Source: Candidatus Sphingomonas phytovorans
GTDB lineage: Bacteria > Pseudomonadota > Alphaproteobacteria > Sphingomonadales > Sphingomonadaceae
Direction: 5' to 3'
NCBI GenBank assembly: GCA_029202385.1
Contig: CP119314.1
Span: 4,448,501-4,512,500, forward strand
Length of the DNA: 64,000 bases
Position numbers and translations under genes: made by a program. This document shows positions 9,065 through 17,563 of the stretch, piece by piece. Each line of letters starts with the position of its first letter. The stretch's first letter is position 1. A model generated the notes under the pieces. The model saw only the letters and a program-made list of their open reading frames with translations, was not told the DNA's origin and did not search any database.

Positions 9065-9651
9065 GCGGCCCCCAGCATGATCGGTTGTGCGCCCGGCACG
9101 TCGATCGGCAGATGAGTCCCGACCAGCGCGATCCCGCCGCCAGCACGGTGCGCGGCGATCAGGATTTCCAGAACGCCCACGCTCGCATCGTCAAGCCCGT
9201 TGGCGGGTTCGTCGAGCAGCCATAGCGGCGCCCGGCTCGCTACCACCCGCGCCAGCGCCGCGCGGCGACGCTGGCCCGTCGAGAGAAGCCGCAACGGCAC
9301 CTCGGCCAGCGCCGCAAGGTTCGTCGCTTCGAGCGCGGCGGCGACGCGAGAGTCGGGATCGGTGTCGTGATCATCGAGCGCGGCCCAGAACCGCAATGCG
9401 CTGCCCAGCCGCCGTTCAGCATCGAACGCGGCGGCCTCGGCCATCAGCGCTCGCGCCGCCGGTCCCTCGACCGCGCCCTTCGCCGGCCGGAGCAGTCCGG
9501 CCGCCACTCGTATCAGGCTTGATTTGCCGACCCCGTTCGGCCCGGTGACCAGGGCAGCGCCGCCGGCCGGGACGGCGAAGGACAATCCTTCGAACAATAC
9601 CCGCCCGCCCCGCGCGCAGGTCACGTCGCGGAACGCCAGCGCGTCCGTCAC
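9061..9651 (-). CDS. ccmA: Haem exporter ATP-binding protein CcmA
   Basis: This 196-residue ABC ATPase has Walker A GPNGVGKSS (about residues 38-46), a signature region LSTGQRRRAALAR and Walker B PLWLLDEPANGLD. The short length and the LSTGQRRR signature are typical of CcmA. Its ATPase activity releases holo-CcmE from CcmCD during cytochrome c maturation. It overlaps the upstream protease gene and the downstream ccmB by four bases each, so the three are one transcript. Confidence 0.93.
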   Translation of the reverse strand: MTDALAFRDVTCARGGRVLFEGLSFAVPAGGAALVTGPNGVGKSSLIRVAAGLLRPAKGAVEGPAARALMAEAAAFDAERRLGSALRFWAALDDHDTDPDSRVAAALEATNLAALAEVPLRLLSTGQRRRAALARVVASRAPLWLLDEPANGLDDASVGVLEILIAAHRAGGGIALVGTHLPIDVPGAQPIMLGAA

Positions 9652-10061
9652 GCGTCTCCCACCATGTCCTCCAGCGCATGCATATCGGCGTCAGACAGGC
9701 CGAAATGATGACCGACTTCATGGATCATCACATGCGCGACCAGCTCGTCCAGCGCGATCCCGGTCTCGATCCATTCCTCCAGGATCGCGCGGCGATAGAG
9801 ATGGATTCGGTCGGGCAGGGCGCCCGATTCCATCGAGGATTTCTCGCCGACCGGCCGCCCGTGATAGAGCCCGCTCAGGTCGAGCGGGTGCTCGATGCCG
9901 AGGGCCGCGAGCGTCTCCTCGTCGGCTAACTCCTCGACGATCAGCACGACATCGCCGAGATGCGCGCGGAATTCGGCCGGCAGCGCGTTGAGCGTCTTCA
10001 GCGCGATCGCGCGGATCGCATCGGCATCGGGCGCGGTGCGCGGTTGAACGGGGATCGCCAT
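9648..10061 (-). CDS. Zincin-like metallopeptidase family protein
   Basis: This is a 137-residue protein with the metallopeptidase motif [11 protein letters not shown] (about residues 113-123), preceded by LVAHVMI. That pattern places it in the DUF1025/PF06262 zincin-like group. Members are small soluble putative zinc proteases of unknown substrate that often stand near ccmA in sphingomonads. It is first in a three-gene run with ccmA and ccmB. Proteolytic activity is inferred from the HExxH motif. Confidence 0.85.
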   Translation of the reverse strand: MAIPVQPRTAPDADAIRAIALKTLNALPAEFRAHLGDVVLIVEELADEETLAALGIEHPLDLSGLYHGRPVGEKSSMESGALPDRIHLYRRAILEEWIETGIALDELVAHVMIHEVGHHFGLSDADMHALEDMVGDA

Positions 10062-10109
10062 CGGCTATGCCATAGGGCGAAGGCGCATCGAGCGCTACAG
10101 GAGGCACTG

Positions 10110-10403
10110 ATGGCGATCGAACAGTTGACCGAGGGAGAACGGACCGAAGCGCTGGACGCGCTCGATGAATGGGATTTCGACGAGGCGCGCGACGCGATCA
10201 CCCGAACCTTCACCTTCGCCGATTTCAGCGAGGCCTTCGCCTTCATGACCCGCGTCGCGCTGCTCGCGGAGAAGGCCGATCATCATCCCGAATGGTCGAA
10301 CGTGTGGAACCGGGTGGAGATATTGCTGACCACCCATGATGCGGGCGGCCTCTCGCAACGCGATGTCGACATGGCCGAGGCGATCGACCTGCTGGTGGAC
10401 TGA
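10110..10403 (+). CDS. phhB: 4a-hydroxytetrahydrobiopterin dehydratase
   Basis: This 97-residue protein is a pterin-4a-carbinolamine dehydratase, which recycles the oxidised pterin cofactor of aromatic amino acid hydroxylases. The signature is [20 protein letters not shown] followed by [16 protein letters not shown], with the catalytic His-His pair. The start ATG at 10110 is preceded by AGGAGG at the right distance, and residue 1 onward ([10 protein letters not shown]) matches the family start. It is divergent from the protease/ccm operon. No phenylalanine hydroxylase is in the window. Confidence 0.93.
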   Translation: MAIEQLTEGERTEALDALDEWDFDEARDAITRTFTFADFSEAFAFMTRVALLAEKADHHPEWSNVWNRVEILLTTHDAGGLSQRDVDMAEAIDLLVD

Positions 10404-10436
10404 TTTTCCAGGCATCTCCTTTGAAGGGGCGGCGAT

Positions 10437-11240
10437 TCACTTCGCCGCCGTAACCCCTCGTCGCATCATCTTGCGAAGCTGGCCCGGCATCCACCGGGCG
10501 GCGAAGGCCATGCGGTGCGCGGTCTTGCCGACATAGCTGTGCACCTTGTCGCCATGCACCGCATCCCAGGCGGCCTGGGCGACGGCTTCCACCGGCGTCA
10601 GTTCGAGGCCAGCGGCCGTCACCGTTTCGCGAATCGACTGGTTCGATCCGCCTCTCGGGCTGTTCAGCAGGGGCGTCTCGATGAAGCTCGGCACGATGTC
10701 GCGCACCTTGATCCCGGCACCATGCCATTCCCCGTCGAGTCCTTCGGTCATTGCCCGAACGCCGAACTTGCTCATCGAATAGGGTACCAGCCCCGCGGCC
10801 CCGTAGATCGCCGATGCCGAAGCGGTGTTGAGCAGGCACGAACCCGGCGCCCGCGCGAGATAGACATAGCCGATCCGCGCACCGTTCAGCACGCCCATCA
10901 GGTTGATCGACACCGTCCGGTCGATATCCTCGAAGCTCATCTCGGCGAGAGGCCCGCCGGTGCCGATCCCGGCATTGTTGAACAGCACGTCGAGCGCTCC
11001 GCCGGCGGGCGCGGTGAAGGCGTCGAGGTTCGCCGTCCAGGCCTCGCGGTCGCGCACGTCCATCACATAGGTTTCGACCATGCCCGTCGGCAGCATCGCC
11101 GCGGTCTCGGCAAGGCCCTTCGCGTTGACGTCGGCCAGCCCGATGCGCCAGCCGCGGCTTGCGAACAGCTTCGCCGTCGCCTGGCCGATACCCGATCCTC
11201 CACCGGTGATGAAGATCGATTTCCCTGCCGCCTCTGCCAT
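10437..11240 (-). CDS. SDR family oxidoreductase
   Basis: This is a 267-residue classical short-chain dehydrogenase. It shows the nucleotide-binding TGGGSGIGQATAKLF motif at about residues 12-26, the NNAGIG motif near 88, and the catalytic Ser plus YSMSKFG (Tyr and Lys) near 154-160. The extended C-terminus ending in arginine-rich residues after KTAHRMAFAARWMPGQL is typical of a sphingomonad SDR subgroup of unknown substrate. Its promoter region is shared with the divergent ABC transporter genes and contains an inverted repeat at 11274-11287. Confidence 0.88.
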   Translation of the reverse strand: MAEAAGKSIFITGGGSGIGQATAKLFASRGWRIGLADVNAKGLAETAAMLPTGMVETYVMDVRDREAWTANLDAFTAPAGGALDVLFNNAGIGTGGPLAEMSFEDIDRTVSINLMGVLNGARIGYVYLARAPGSCLLNTASASAIYGAAGLVPYSMSKFGVRAMTEGLDGEWHGAGIKVRDIVPSFIETPLLNSPRGGSNQSIRETVTAAGLELTPVEAVAQAAWDAVHGDKVHSYVGKTAHRMAFAARWMPGQLRKMMRRGVTAAK

Positions 11241-11273
11241 GCTGCCTCCACTTCACCATCATTCGTCGCTGTT

Positions 11274-11287
11274 TGACGTTCGCGTCA
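11274..11287. promoter_or_regulatory. Inverted repeat TGACG-N4-CGTCA, candidate operator
   Basis: In the 69-base divergent spacer between the SDR and ABC transporter genes, TGACG at 11274-11278 faces CGTCA at 11283-11287 with a TTCG centre. The left arm overlaps a possible -35 (TTGACG) for the rightward genes. TetR- and MarR-type repressors use similar sites, but no such regulator is adjacent. The symmetry is seen; the function is inferred. Confidence 0.35.
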
Positions 11288-11309
11288 TCCTCCCGCACAA
11301 ACTGCGCCG

Positions 11310-12089
11310 ATGCCAGCACAATCGCCCGGCCCCTCGATCGCCTTCGATGGCGTCGCCAAGCGCTATCCGGGCGGCGCGGTCGCGGTCGACGGCGTATCGC
11401 TCGAGATTGCGGGGGGCAGCTTCGTCGCGCTGGTCGGGGCATCCGGGTCGGGCAAGTCGACCCTGCTCAAGATGGTCAACCGGCTGATCGAACCGACCGC
11501 CGGGCGAATCGCGATCGGCGGGGAGGAAGTGACGAACGCCGGGCCGCACGCGCTGCGCCGCCGGATCGGCTATGTCTTCCAGAATATCGGCCTGTTTCCG
11601 CATATGAGCGTTGCAGAGAATATCGGCATTGGCCTGCGTCTCGCCGGGGAGCGCGACCGGGCCGGGCGAATCGCTGACCTGCTCGACCTGGTCGATCTGC
11701 CGCGCGATTTCGGAAACCGCATGCCCGACGCGCTGTCGGGCGGCCAGCGCCAGCGTGTCGGCGTCGCCCGGGCGCTCGCCACCGCGCCGGGACTGATGCT
11801 GATGGACGAGCCTTTCGGTGCGCTCGATCCGGTGACGCGGGATCAACTCGGCGTCGCGATCCGCGCGCTGCACGACCGGCTCGGCCTCACCACGATCATG
11901 GTGACTCACGACATGGCGGAGGCGCTGCTGCTCGCCGACCGGGTGCTGGTGATGGCGGCGGGGCGGATCGTTGCCGATGCGACGCCAAGGGCGTTGCTGG
12001 CGGGCGAGGGCGGGACGGAGGCCGACGCGCTCGTCGCCGTGCCACGCGAGCAGGCCCGGCGGCTGCACGCCCTGGAGCAGGGGGCATGA
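11310..12089 (+). CDS. ABC transporter ATP-binding protein (osmoprotectant/betaine type)
   Basis: This 259-residue ATPase has Walker A GASGSGKST (about residues 41-49), the Q-loop segment FQNIGLFPHMSV, signature LSGGQRQRVG and Walker B LMLMDEPFGALDP. The FQNIGLFPHMTV-type Q-loop is characteristic of OpuCA/ProV-like quaternary-amine importers. The C-terminal CBS pair of OpuCA is missing: after the ATPase core there are only about 40 residues. It overlaps the fused permease/binding-protein gene by four bases (ATGA), so the two encode a complete importer. The substrate (glycine betaine, choline or similar) is inferred. Confidence 0.88.
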   Translation: MPAQSPGPSIAFDGVAKRYPGGAVAVDGVSLEIAGGSFVALVGASGSGKSTLLKMVNRLIEPTAGRIAIGGEEVTNAGPHALRRRIGYVFQNIGLFPHMSVAENIGIGLRLAGERDRAGRIADLLDLVDLPRDFGNRMPDALSGGQRQRVGVARALATAPGLMLMDEPFGALDPVTRDQLGVAIRALHDRLGLTTIMVTHDMAEALLLADRVLVMAAGRIVADATPRALLAGEGGTEADALVAVPREQARRLHALEQGA

Positions 12090-13618
12090 GCCCGTTCCTC
12101 GAAGCGCTCACCCGCGTGCCGGATCTTCTGGCCGCCCATCTGCTGCTCGCCGCCTCGGCGCTGGCGCTGGGGCTCGTTATCAGCCTGCCATTGGCGATCT
12201 GGTCGGCGCGACGGCCCACCGTGGCGAAGATCGCGCTCGGTTTCGCCAGCCTGATCCAGACCATCCCGTCGCTTGCGCTGCTGGCGCTCTTTTATCCGCT
12301 GCTGCTGTCGCTCTCGACCCTTGTCGGCGGCGGCATCCCGGCGCTTGGTTTCCTGCCCTCCCTGCTCGCGCTGACGCTCTATGCGCTGCTGCCGATCCTC
12401 AGGAACGGTGTCACCGGTCTTGCCGGTATCGATCCGGCGGTGATCGAGGCGGCTGACGGCGTGGGCATGACGGCGTGGCAGAAGCTCCGCCTGGTCGAGG
12501 CGCCGCTGGTCGCGCCGGTGCTGATGGCCGGCATCCGTACCGCGGCGGTCTGGACGATCGGCGCGGCGACGCTTTCCACCACCGTCGGCCAGCCGAGCCT
12601 TGGCGACATGATCTTCGCCGGGCTGCAGACCCAGAACTGGGCGCTGGTCCTGGCGGGCTGCCTGACGGCGGCGGCGCTTGCGCTTGCGGTCGATGCGCTG
12701 CTCGGGGCGATCGAACATGGCATTGCCGCGCGGCGGCCGTTGCGGGTGTGGATCGCGGCTGCCGTGCTGGCGGTGAGCGTCCTGGCCGCGCTCGCGCCCC
12801 TATGGCCGCGCGGCGGGCAGACGGTCGTGGTCGGCGCCAAGGGCTTCTCGGAACAATATATCCTGGCCCGGGTGATCGGCCACCGGCTGGAAAAGGCGGG
12901 CTACCGCGTGGAGTATCGCGAGGGGCTTGGCTCGGTCGTCGCCTTCTCGGCCGTCGCGGGCGGCGATATCGATGTCTATGTCGATTATTCAGGGACGGTC
13001 TGGACCAACGGCATGAAGCGCACCGATGTGCCGCCGCGCGCCGCGATCGTGAAGGGCGTGGCCGACTGGGCGGAACGTCACCATGGCGTCCGGCTGCTTG
13101 GCACCCTGGGTTTCGAGAACAGCTATGCCTTCGCGATGCGCGGCGACGATGCCGCCCGGCGCGGCATCCGCAGTATCACCGATCTCGCGCCTATCGCGCC
13201 GCAGCTTCGCCTTGCCACCGACATCGAATTCCTCGAACGTCCAGAATGGGCGGCGGTGAAGCGCGCTTACGGCCTGCGCTTCAGGGAGGCGCATCCCTAT
13301 CAGCCGACCTTCATGTTCCGCGCGCTCACCGACGGCACGGCGGACGTCATCCCTGCCTTCTCGTCTGACGGCCGGATCGCGGCTGACAGGCTGACCGTGC
13401 TGACCGATCCGAAGGGAGCGATCCCGGGCTATGATGCAATCCTGCTCGTCTCGCCGAAACGCGCTCGGGACCGCGCCTTTGTCGATGCGGTCACCCCGTT
13501 GATCAGCCATATCCCCGTCGAGGCGATGCGCGAGGCAAATTACATGGTCGACCGGGACCGCGACAAGGCATCGCCCGACGCCGCGGCGCGCTGGCTGGAG
13601 AAGAAGGTCGGCCTGTAG
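12086..13618 (+). CDS. Fused ABC permease and substrate-binding protein (OpuB/OpuC type)
   Basis: The 510-residue protein joins two importer parts. Residues 1-230 form a BPD-type permease with about six helices and an EAADGVGMTAWQKLRLVEAPL coupling motif. Residues 245-510 form an OpuAC-type periplasmic binding domain beginning VVVGAKGFSEQYILARV. The domain order means the binding domain is tethered to the outer face of the membrane by the last helix, so no free binding protein is needed. Such fusions are known in the betaine/choline family. It follows its ATPase in one operon and ends before a REP-like repeat. Confidence 0.88.
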   Translation: MSPFLEALTRVPDLLAAHLLLAASALALGLVISLPLAIWSARRPTVAKIALGFASLIQTIPSLALLALFYPLLLSLSTLVGGGIPALGFLPSLLALTLYALLPILRNGVTGLAGIDPAVIEAADGVGMTAWQKLRLVEAPLVAPVLMAGIRTAAVWTIGAATLSTTVGQPSLGDMIFAGLQTQNWALVLAGCLTAAALALAVDALLGAIEHGIAARRPLRVWIAAAVLAVSVLAALAPLWPRGGQTVVVGAKGFSEQYILARVIGHRLEKAGYRVEYREGLGSVVAFSAVAGGDIDVYVDYSGTVWTNGMKRTDVPPRAAIVKGVADWAERHHGVRLLGTLGFENSYAFAMRGDDAARRGIRSITDLAPIAPQLRLATDIEFLERPEWAAVKRAYGLRFREAHPYQPTFMFRALTDGTADVIPAFSSDGRIAADRLTVLTDPKGAIPGYDAILLVSPKRARDRAFVDAVTPLISHIPVEAMREANYMVDRDRDKASPDAAARWLEKKVGL

Positions 13619-13629
13619 TGCCACCCGTC

Positions 13630-13717
13630 ATGCCGGACCTGTTCCGGCATCCACCGTGCCGCGAAAGCCCCGGCGTTTTGGTTTGCGGCGGGGTAGACCC
13701 CGGAACAAGTCCGGGGT
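13630..13717. repeat. REP-like paired hairpin element (family 3)
   Basis: The spacer between the ABC transporter and ubiG stops holds two hairpins. ATGCCGGA and TCCGGCAT form perfect arms at 13630-13637 and 13643-13650 around CCTGT. ACCCCGGA and TCCGGGGT form perfect arms at 13697-13704 and 13710-13717 around ACAAG. The loops (CCTGT and ACAAG) are near complements. This matches the widespread alphaproteobacterial palindrome that begins GTCATGCCGGA. It lies between convergent genes and could also act as a transcript end. Confidence 0.75.
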
Positions 13718-13721
13718 GACG

Positions 13722-14459
13722 TTATCCGTGGGTCGCCGTCACGAAATAATCCAGCGTCATATCGTCGGAAATCACGAAGCCCTTCGCCACTGAAAAGCTG
13801 AGCCCGCGCGTATCGACCACCGTCAACCCGGCTGCCTCGATCAGCGCGATCAGTTCCTCGGGCGTGAGGAACTTGTCCCAGTCATGCGTGCCCCTGGGAA
13901 TCTGTCCGGTACCCTCGCCGATGGTGATCATGGCCAGCCGGGACAGCGCCGTGCGGTTCGGCGTGGACAGGACCATCAGCCCGCCATCGGCCAGCGCGCC
14001 GGCCAGGCCCGCGACGAACGCCGCCGGATCGGTGACATGCTCGATCACCTCCAGGCTGGTCACCAGGTCGAAGCGTGCCGCGCCCAGTCCTTCGATCCCG
14101 CCGGTACGATAGTCGATCGTCAGCCCGGATTGTCGGGCATGGGCATGGGCCGCCGCGATATTCTCCGCCGCCGCGTCGATTCCGGTCACCGTCGCGCCCA
14201 GCCGGGCGAGCGGCTCGCACAACAGCCCCGCACCGCAGCCGACATCGAGCGCCGTCTTCCCCGCCAGCGGCGTGAAGCTGGCTCCATCCAGTCCCCAATG
14301 CGCGTCGATCCGCTCGCGCAGATAGCCGAGTCGCACTGGGTTCAGGCGGTGGAGCATCGCCGACGATCCCTTCGGGTCCCACCACTCGGCGGCCATCGCG
14401 CCGAAATGCGCTGCCTCTTCGGGATCGATCGTCGTTACGGGGTCGCTTGCCATCACCAT
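13722..14459 (-). CDS. ubiG: Ubiquinone biosynthesis O-methyltransferase
   Basis: This 245-residue SAM methyltransferase carries out both O-methylations in ubiquinone synthesis. The N-terminal DPEEAAHFGAMAAEWWDPKG and the region LHRLNPVRLGYLR are UbiG hallmarks. Motif I is ALDVGCGAGLLCEPLARLGA near 68-87, and the membrane-binding EVIEHV segment follows. The listed start gives MVMASDP; an ATG two codons later is equally possible. It is divergent from lysC with a 51-base gap. Confidence 0.96.
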   Translation of the reverse strand: MVMASDPVTTIDPEEAAHFGAMAAEWWDPKGSSAMLHRLNPVRLGYLRERIDAHWGLDGASFTPLAGKTALDVGCGAGLLCEPLARLGATVTGIDAAAENIAAAHAHARQSGLTIDYRTGGIEGLGAARFDLVTSLEVIEHVTDPAAFVAGLAGALADGGLMVLSTPNRTALSRLAMITIGEGTGQIPRGTHDWDKFLTPEELIALIEAAGLTVVDTRGLSFSVAKGFVISDDMTLDYFVTATHG

Positions 14460-14510
14460 ATCTGCTTCCTATCAGGGCGCCCCGCTCACCCCAAGGATTT
14501 CTGCATCTCC

Positions 14511-15770
14511 ATGGCTCGTATCGTGATGAAGTTCGGCGGCACCTCCATGGCGGGGATCGAGCGGATCCGGAGTGTCGCCGCGCGTGTCAAACGCGAGGTG
14601 GAGGCCGGCAACCAGGTCGCGGTCGTCGTGTCGGCGATGGCGGGCGAGACCGACCGGCTGGTCAATTTCTGCCGCGAGGCCTCGTCGCTCTACGATCCGC
14701 ACGAATATGACGTGGTGGTGTCCGCCGGCGAGCAGATCACCAGCGGCCTGCTGGCGATCGCGCTCCAGGCGATCGGCGTGCCTGCGCGGAGCTGGCTCGG
14801 GTGGCAGCTGCCGATCCGCACGTCGGACGGTCATGGCTCGGCGCGCATCGCCGAGATCGACACAGCCACGCTCAATCTGTCGCTCGACAAGGGTGAGGTC
14901 GCGGTGATCCCCGGCTTCCAGGGCGTCGCGACCGGCGAGCGCGTGACGACGCTCGGGCGCGGCGGCTCGGATACCTCTGCGGTGGCGATGGCGGCGGCGA
15001 TGAAGGCCGATCGCTGCGACATCTACACTGATGTCGACGGCGTCTATACGACCGACCCGCGCATCGTGCCGCGCGCGCGCAAGCTGAAGCGGGTCACCTA
15101 CGAAGAAATGCTGGAGCTCGCCAGCGTCGGGGCCAAGGTGCTCCAGACGCGCTCGGTCGGGCTTGCGATGAAGGAACAGGTCCGCGTCCAGGTGCTGTCG
15201 TCGTTCACCGGCGACGACGCGCCGATGGCGGATACATTGCCCGGTACGATGATCGTGGGCGAAGAGGAGATCGACGATATGGAACGCCAGCTCATCACGG
15301 GCATCGCCCATGACAAGAACGAGGCGAAGATCACGCTGACCGCGGTGCCCGACCGTCCCGGCGCGGTCGCCTCGATCTTCACCCCGCTGGCCGATGCCAA
15401 TATCAATGTCGACATGATCGTGCAGAACGTCGCCCATGCGACCGGATCGACCGATGTGACCTTCACCGTGCCCGGCGCCGATCTGGCCCGGTCGCTCGAG
15501 GTGCTTGGCAACGCGCAGGGCGATATCGGCTATACCGGCCTTCTCCACGATACTCGCGTCGCCAAGATCTCGGTGGTCGGCGTGGGCATGCGCAGCCATG
15601 CCGGCGTCGCGGCGACGATGTTCAAGACTTTGGGCGAGCGCGGCATCAACATCCAGGTCATCACCACTTCGGAGATCAAGGTCTCGGTGCTGATCGAGGA
15701 AGACTATACCGAGCTCGCGGTGCGCGTGCTGCATACCGCTTATGGTCTTGATGCCGAAGACGCGGCCTGA
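14511..15770 (+). CDS. lysC: Aspartate kinase
   Basis: This 419-residue kinase phosphorylates L-aspartate, the first step toward lysine, threonine and methionine. It opens with MARIVMKFGGTSM, whose KFGGTS is the kinase nucleotide-binding signature. It has the catalytic GRGGSDTSAVAMAAA near 158 and YTDVDGVYTTDPR near 177. The C-terminal 150 residues hold two ACT domains that bind the feedback inhibitors lysine and/or threonine. The ATG at 14511 places KFGGTS at the expected distance. Confidence 0.97.
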   Translation: MARIVMKFGGTSMAGIERIRSVAARVKREVEAGNQVAVVVSAMAGETDRLVNFCREASSLYDPHEYDVVVSAGEQITSGLLAIALQAIGVPARSWLGWQLPIRTSDGHGSARIAEIDTATLNLSLDKGEVAVIPGFQGVATGERVTTLGRGGSDTSAVAMAAAMKADRCDIYTDVDGVYTTDPRIVPRARKLKRVTYEEMLELASVGAKVLQTRSVGLAMKEQVRVQVLSSFTGDDAPMADTLPGTMIVGEEEIDDMERQLITGIAHDKNEAKITLTAVPDRPGAVASIFTPLADANINVDMIVQNVAHATGSTDVTFTVPGADLARSLEVLGNAQGDIGYTGLLHDTRVAKISVVGVGMRSHAGVAATMFKTLGERGINIQVITTSEIKVSVLIEEDYTELAVRVLHTAYGLDAEDAA

Positions 15771-15775
15771 TTGTT

Positions 15776-15823
15776 CCCCTCCCGCTTGCGGGAGGAGTTA
15801 GGAGAGGGCCCGTTAAAGGGCCA
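15776..15823. repeat. GC-rich palindromic intergenic repeat (family 1, copy B)
   Basis: Directly after the lysC stop, CCTCCCGC at 15778-15785 and GCGGGAGG at 15788-15795 form a hairpin with a TT loop. A second stem GGGCCC...GGGCC follows at about 15806-15823. It is a single-ended copy of the element seen at 1816-1910. It may stop lysC transcription, but no clear T-run follows. Confidence 0.65.
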
Positions 15824-15903
15824 ATCCCCGACATGGCTGAGAAATACGCAGTGACCATTCCGACCTGATTGCGCATTTGCCGCCGGGAGGGCATGTGCGC
15901 GAC

Positions 15904-16971
15904 ATGACCGATACCCTGGCACATGCCGACACGTCCGCCCCCAGCCCCACTCACTCAGTGGGAGGCGAGAGGCTTCGCCGCCGCATGGCGCGCGGGGCCG
16001 CATTCCTCGGCTCGGAAACAGCCATTCTGTGCGGCGCCATGTCCTGGGTGTCGGAGCGCAATCTCGTTTCCGCCATTTCCAATGCGGGCGGCTTCGGCCT
16101 GATCGCCTGCGGGGCGATGACGCCCGAGCTGCTCGACGCCGAGATCGCCGGCACCAAGGCGCTGACCGACAAGCCGTTCGGCGTGAACCTCATCACCATG
16201 CACCCGATGCTGTTCGACCTGATCGAGGTCTGCAACAAACACGGTGTCAGCCATGTCGTGCTCGCGGGCGGCCTGCCGCCGACGGGGTCGATCGACGCGA
16301 TCAAGGCGAACGGCGCGAAGCTGATCTGCTTCGCCCCCGCCTTGTCGCTCGCCAAGAAGCTGATCCGCTCCGGCGTCGACGCGCTCGTTGTCGAGGGCAT
16401 GGAGGCCGGCGGTCATATCGGCCCGGTCTCGACCAGCGTGCTGGCCCAGGAGATCCTGCCTGAGGTCGCCGATGCAGTGCCGGTGTTCGTCGCCGGCGGC
16501 ATCGGCCGGGGGGAGGCGATCGCAGGCTATCTCGATATGGGCGCGGCGGGCGTCCAGCTCGGGACGCGCTTCGTCTGCGCGACCGAATCGATTGCGCATG
16601 CCAATTTCAAGAAGGCGTTCCTGCGCGCCTCCGCTCGCGATGCGATCGCCAGCGTCCAGATCGATCCGCGCCTGCCGGTCATCCCGGTGCGCGCGCTGAA
16701 GAATGCCGGCGGCGAATTGTTCACCGCGAAGCAGCGCGAGGTCGCGCAGCTTCTCGATGAGGGCAAGGTCGAGATGGGCGAGGCGCAGCTCCAGATCGAG
16801 CATTACTGGGCCGGCGCGTTGCGCCGTGCGGTCATCGACGGCGATGTCGAGCATGGCAGCCTGATGGCCGGCCAGTCGGTCGGCATGGTGACGAAGGAAG
16901 AGCCGGTCGCGGAGATCATCGAGTCGCTGATGGCCGAGGCAGCGCACGCGCTGGAGAAAAGGGCGGCCTGA
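15904..16971 (+). CDS. NAD(P)H-dependent flavin oxidoreductase / nitronate monooxygenase family
   Basis: This 355-residue TIM-barrel FMN protein belongs to the nitronate monooxygenase/2-nitropropane dioxygenase superfamily. The sequence shows SNAGGFGLIACGAMTPE near residue 57, the EGMEAGGHIGP motif near 162 and the FMN-phosphate region VFVAGGIGRGEAIAGYLDMGA near 188-208. The FabK/YrpB-like group is uncertain in substrate. The ATG at 15904 is preferred over the in-frame TTG at 15877; a GGGAGG lies about 13 bases upstream. The stop is one base before the start of the next gene, suggesting coupling. Confidence 0.87.
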   Translation: MTDTLAHADTSAPSPTHSVGGERLRRRMARGAAFLGSETAILCGAMSWVSERNLVSAISNAGGFGLIACGAMTPELLDAEIAGTKALTDKPFGVNLITMHPMLFDLIEVCNKHGVSHVVLAGGLPPTGSIDAIKANGAKLICFAPALSLAKKLIRSGVDALVVEGMEAGGHIGPVSTSVLAQEILPEVADAVPVFVAGGIGRGEAIAGYLDMGAAGVQLGTRFVCATESIAHANFKKAFLRASARDAIASVQIDPRLPVIPVRALKNAGGELFTAKQREVAQLLDEGKVEMGEAQLQIEHYWAGALRRAVIDGDVEHGSLMAGQSVGMVTKEEPVAEIIESLMAEAAHALEKRAA

Positions 16972-16972
16972 C

Positions 16973-17551
16973 GTGGAGGAACGCGCCGGCCTGCCAATCC
17001 TGTCCTTTGCTGATGGCGAGGCATGGGAGGGGTGGCTCGCCGCGCAGCCGCGTGACAGCAAGGGCGTGTGGCTGAAGCTTGCCAAGGCACATGCCGGCGT
17101 CCTGTCGGTATCGAAGGCCGGGGCGATCGACGGCGCGCTGTGCCATGGGTGGATCGACGGCCAGTCGGATCCCTATGACGAGCATTGGTGGCTGATCCGC
17201 TTCACGCCGCGCAAGCCCCGGGGCAAATGGTCGGAGAGGAACCGCGATCGCGCCGTCGAGCTTGGCAAGGCCGGGCGGATCGCGCCGGCGGGCCAGCGGG
17301 AGATCGATGCGGCCAAAGCCGACGGGCGCTGGGACGCGGCCTATGCCCCGCAAAGCAGCATCGCCGTTCCCGACGATCTTGCCGCGGCGCTCGACGCCGA
17401 ACCCGGCGCACGGGCCTTTTTCGACGGCCTTACCGGCGCGAACCGCTATGCGATCCTCTACCGCATCCATGACGCGAAGAAGCCGGAAACCCGCGCCGCG
17501 CGGATCGTGAAGTTCGTCGGCATGTGCGCCCGCGGCGAGACGGTGCACTGA
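16973..17551 (+). CDS. YdeI/OmpD-associated family protein
   Basis: This is a 192-residue soluble protein of the YdeI/OmpD-associated (bacteriocin-protection) family. It shows the conserved LSFADGEAWEGWL start, GAIDGALCHGWIDGQ near 50 and the RFTPRKPRGKWSERNRDR segment. The molecular function of the family is not well established. The GTG at 16973 lies one base after the upstream stop, so it is probably translated by coupling with the flavin oxidoreductase. It is convergent with the VOC gene. Confidence 0.82.
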   Translation: MEERAGLPILSFADGEAWEGWLAAQPRDSKGVWLKLAKAHAGVLSVSKAGAIDGALCHGWIDGQSDPYDEHWWLIRFTPRKPRGKWSERNRDRAVELGKAGRIAPAGQREIDAAKADGRWDAAYAPQSSIAVPDDLAAALDAEPGARAFFDGLTGANRYAILYRIHDAKKPETRAARIVKFVGMCARGETVH

Positions 17552-17563
17552 AACCGGCGCGTG

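Noticed and set aside
10243..11442. 399-residue minus-strand frame over the SDR and ABC ATPase genes
   Set aside because: The overlapping SDR and ATPase frames have full domain motifs, while this frame has none.
15877..15903. TTG 15877 as the start of the flavin oxidoreductase
   Set aside because: The ATG at 15904 is better placed and the extra nine residues show no conservation.
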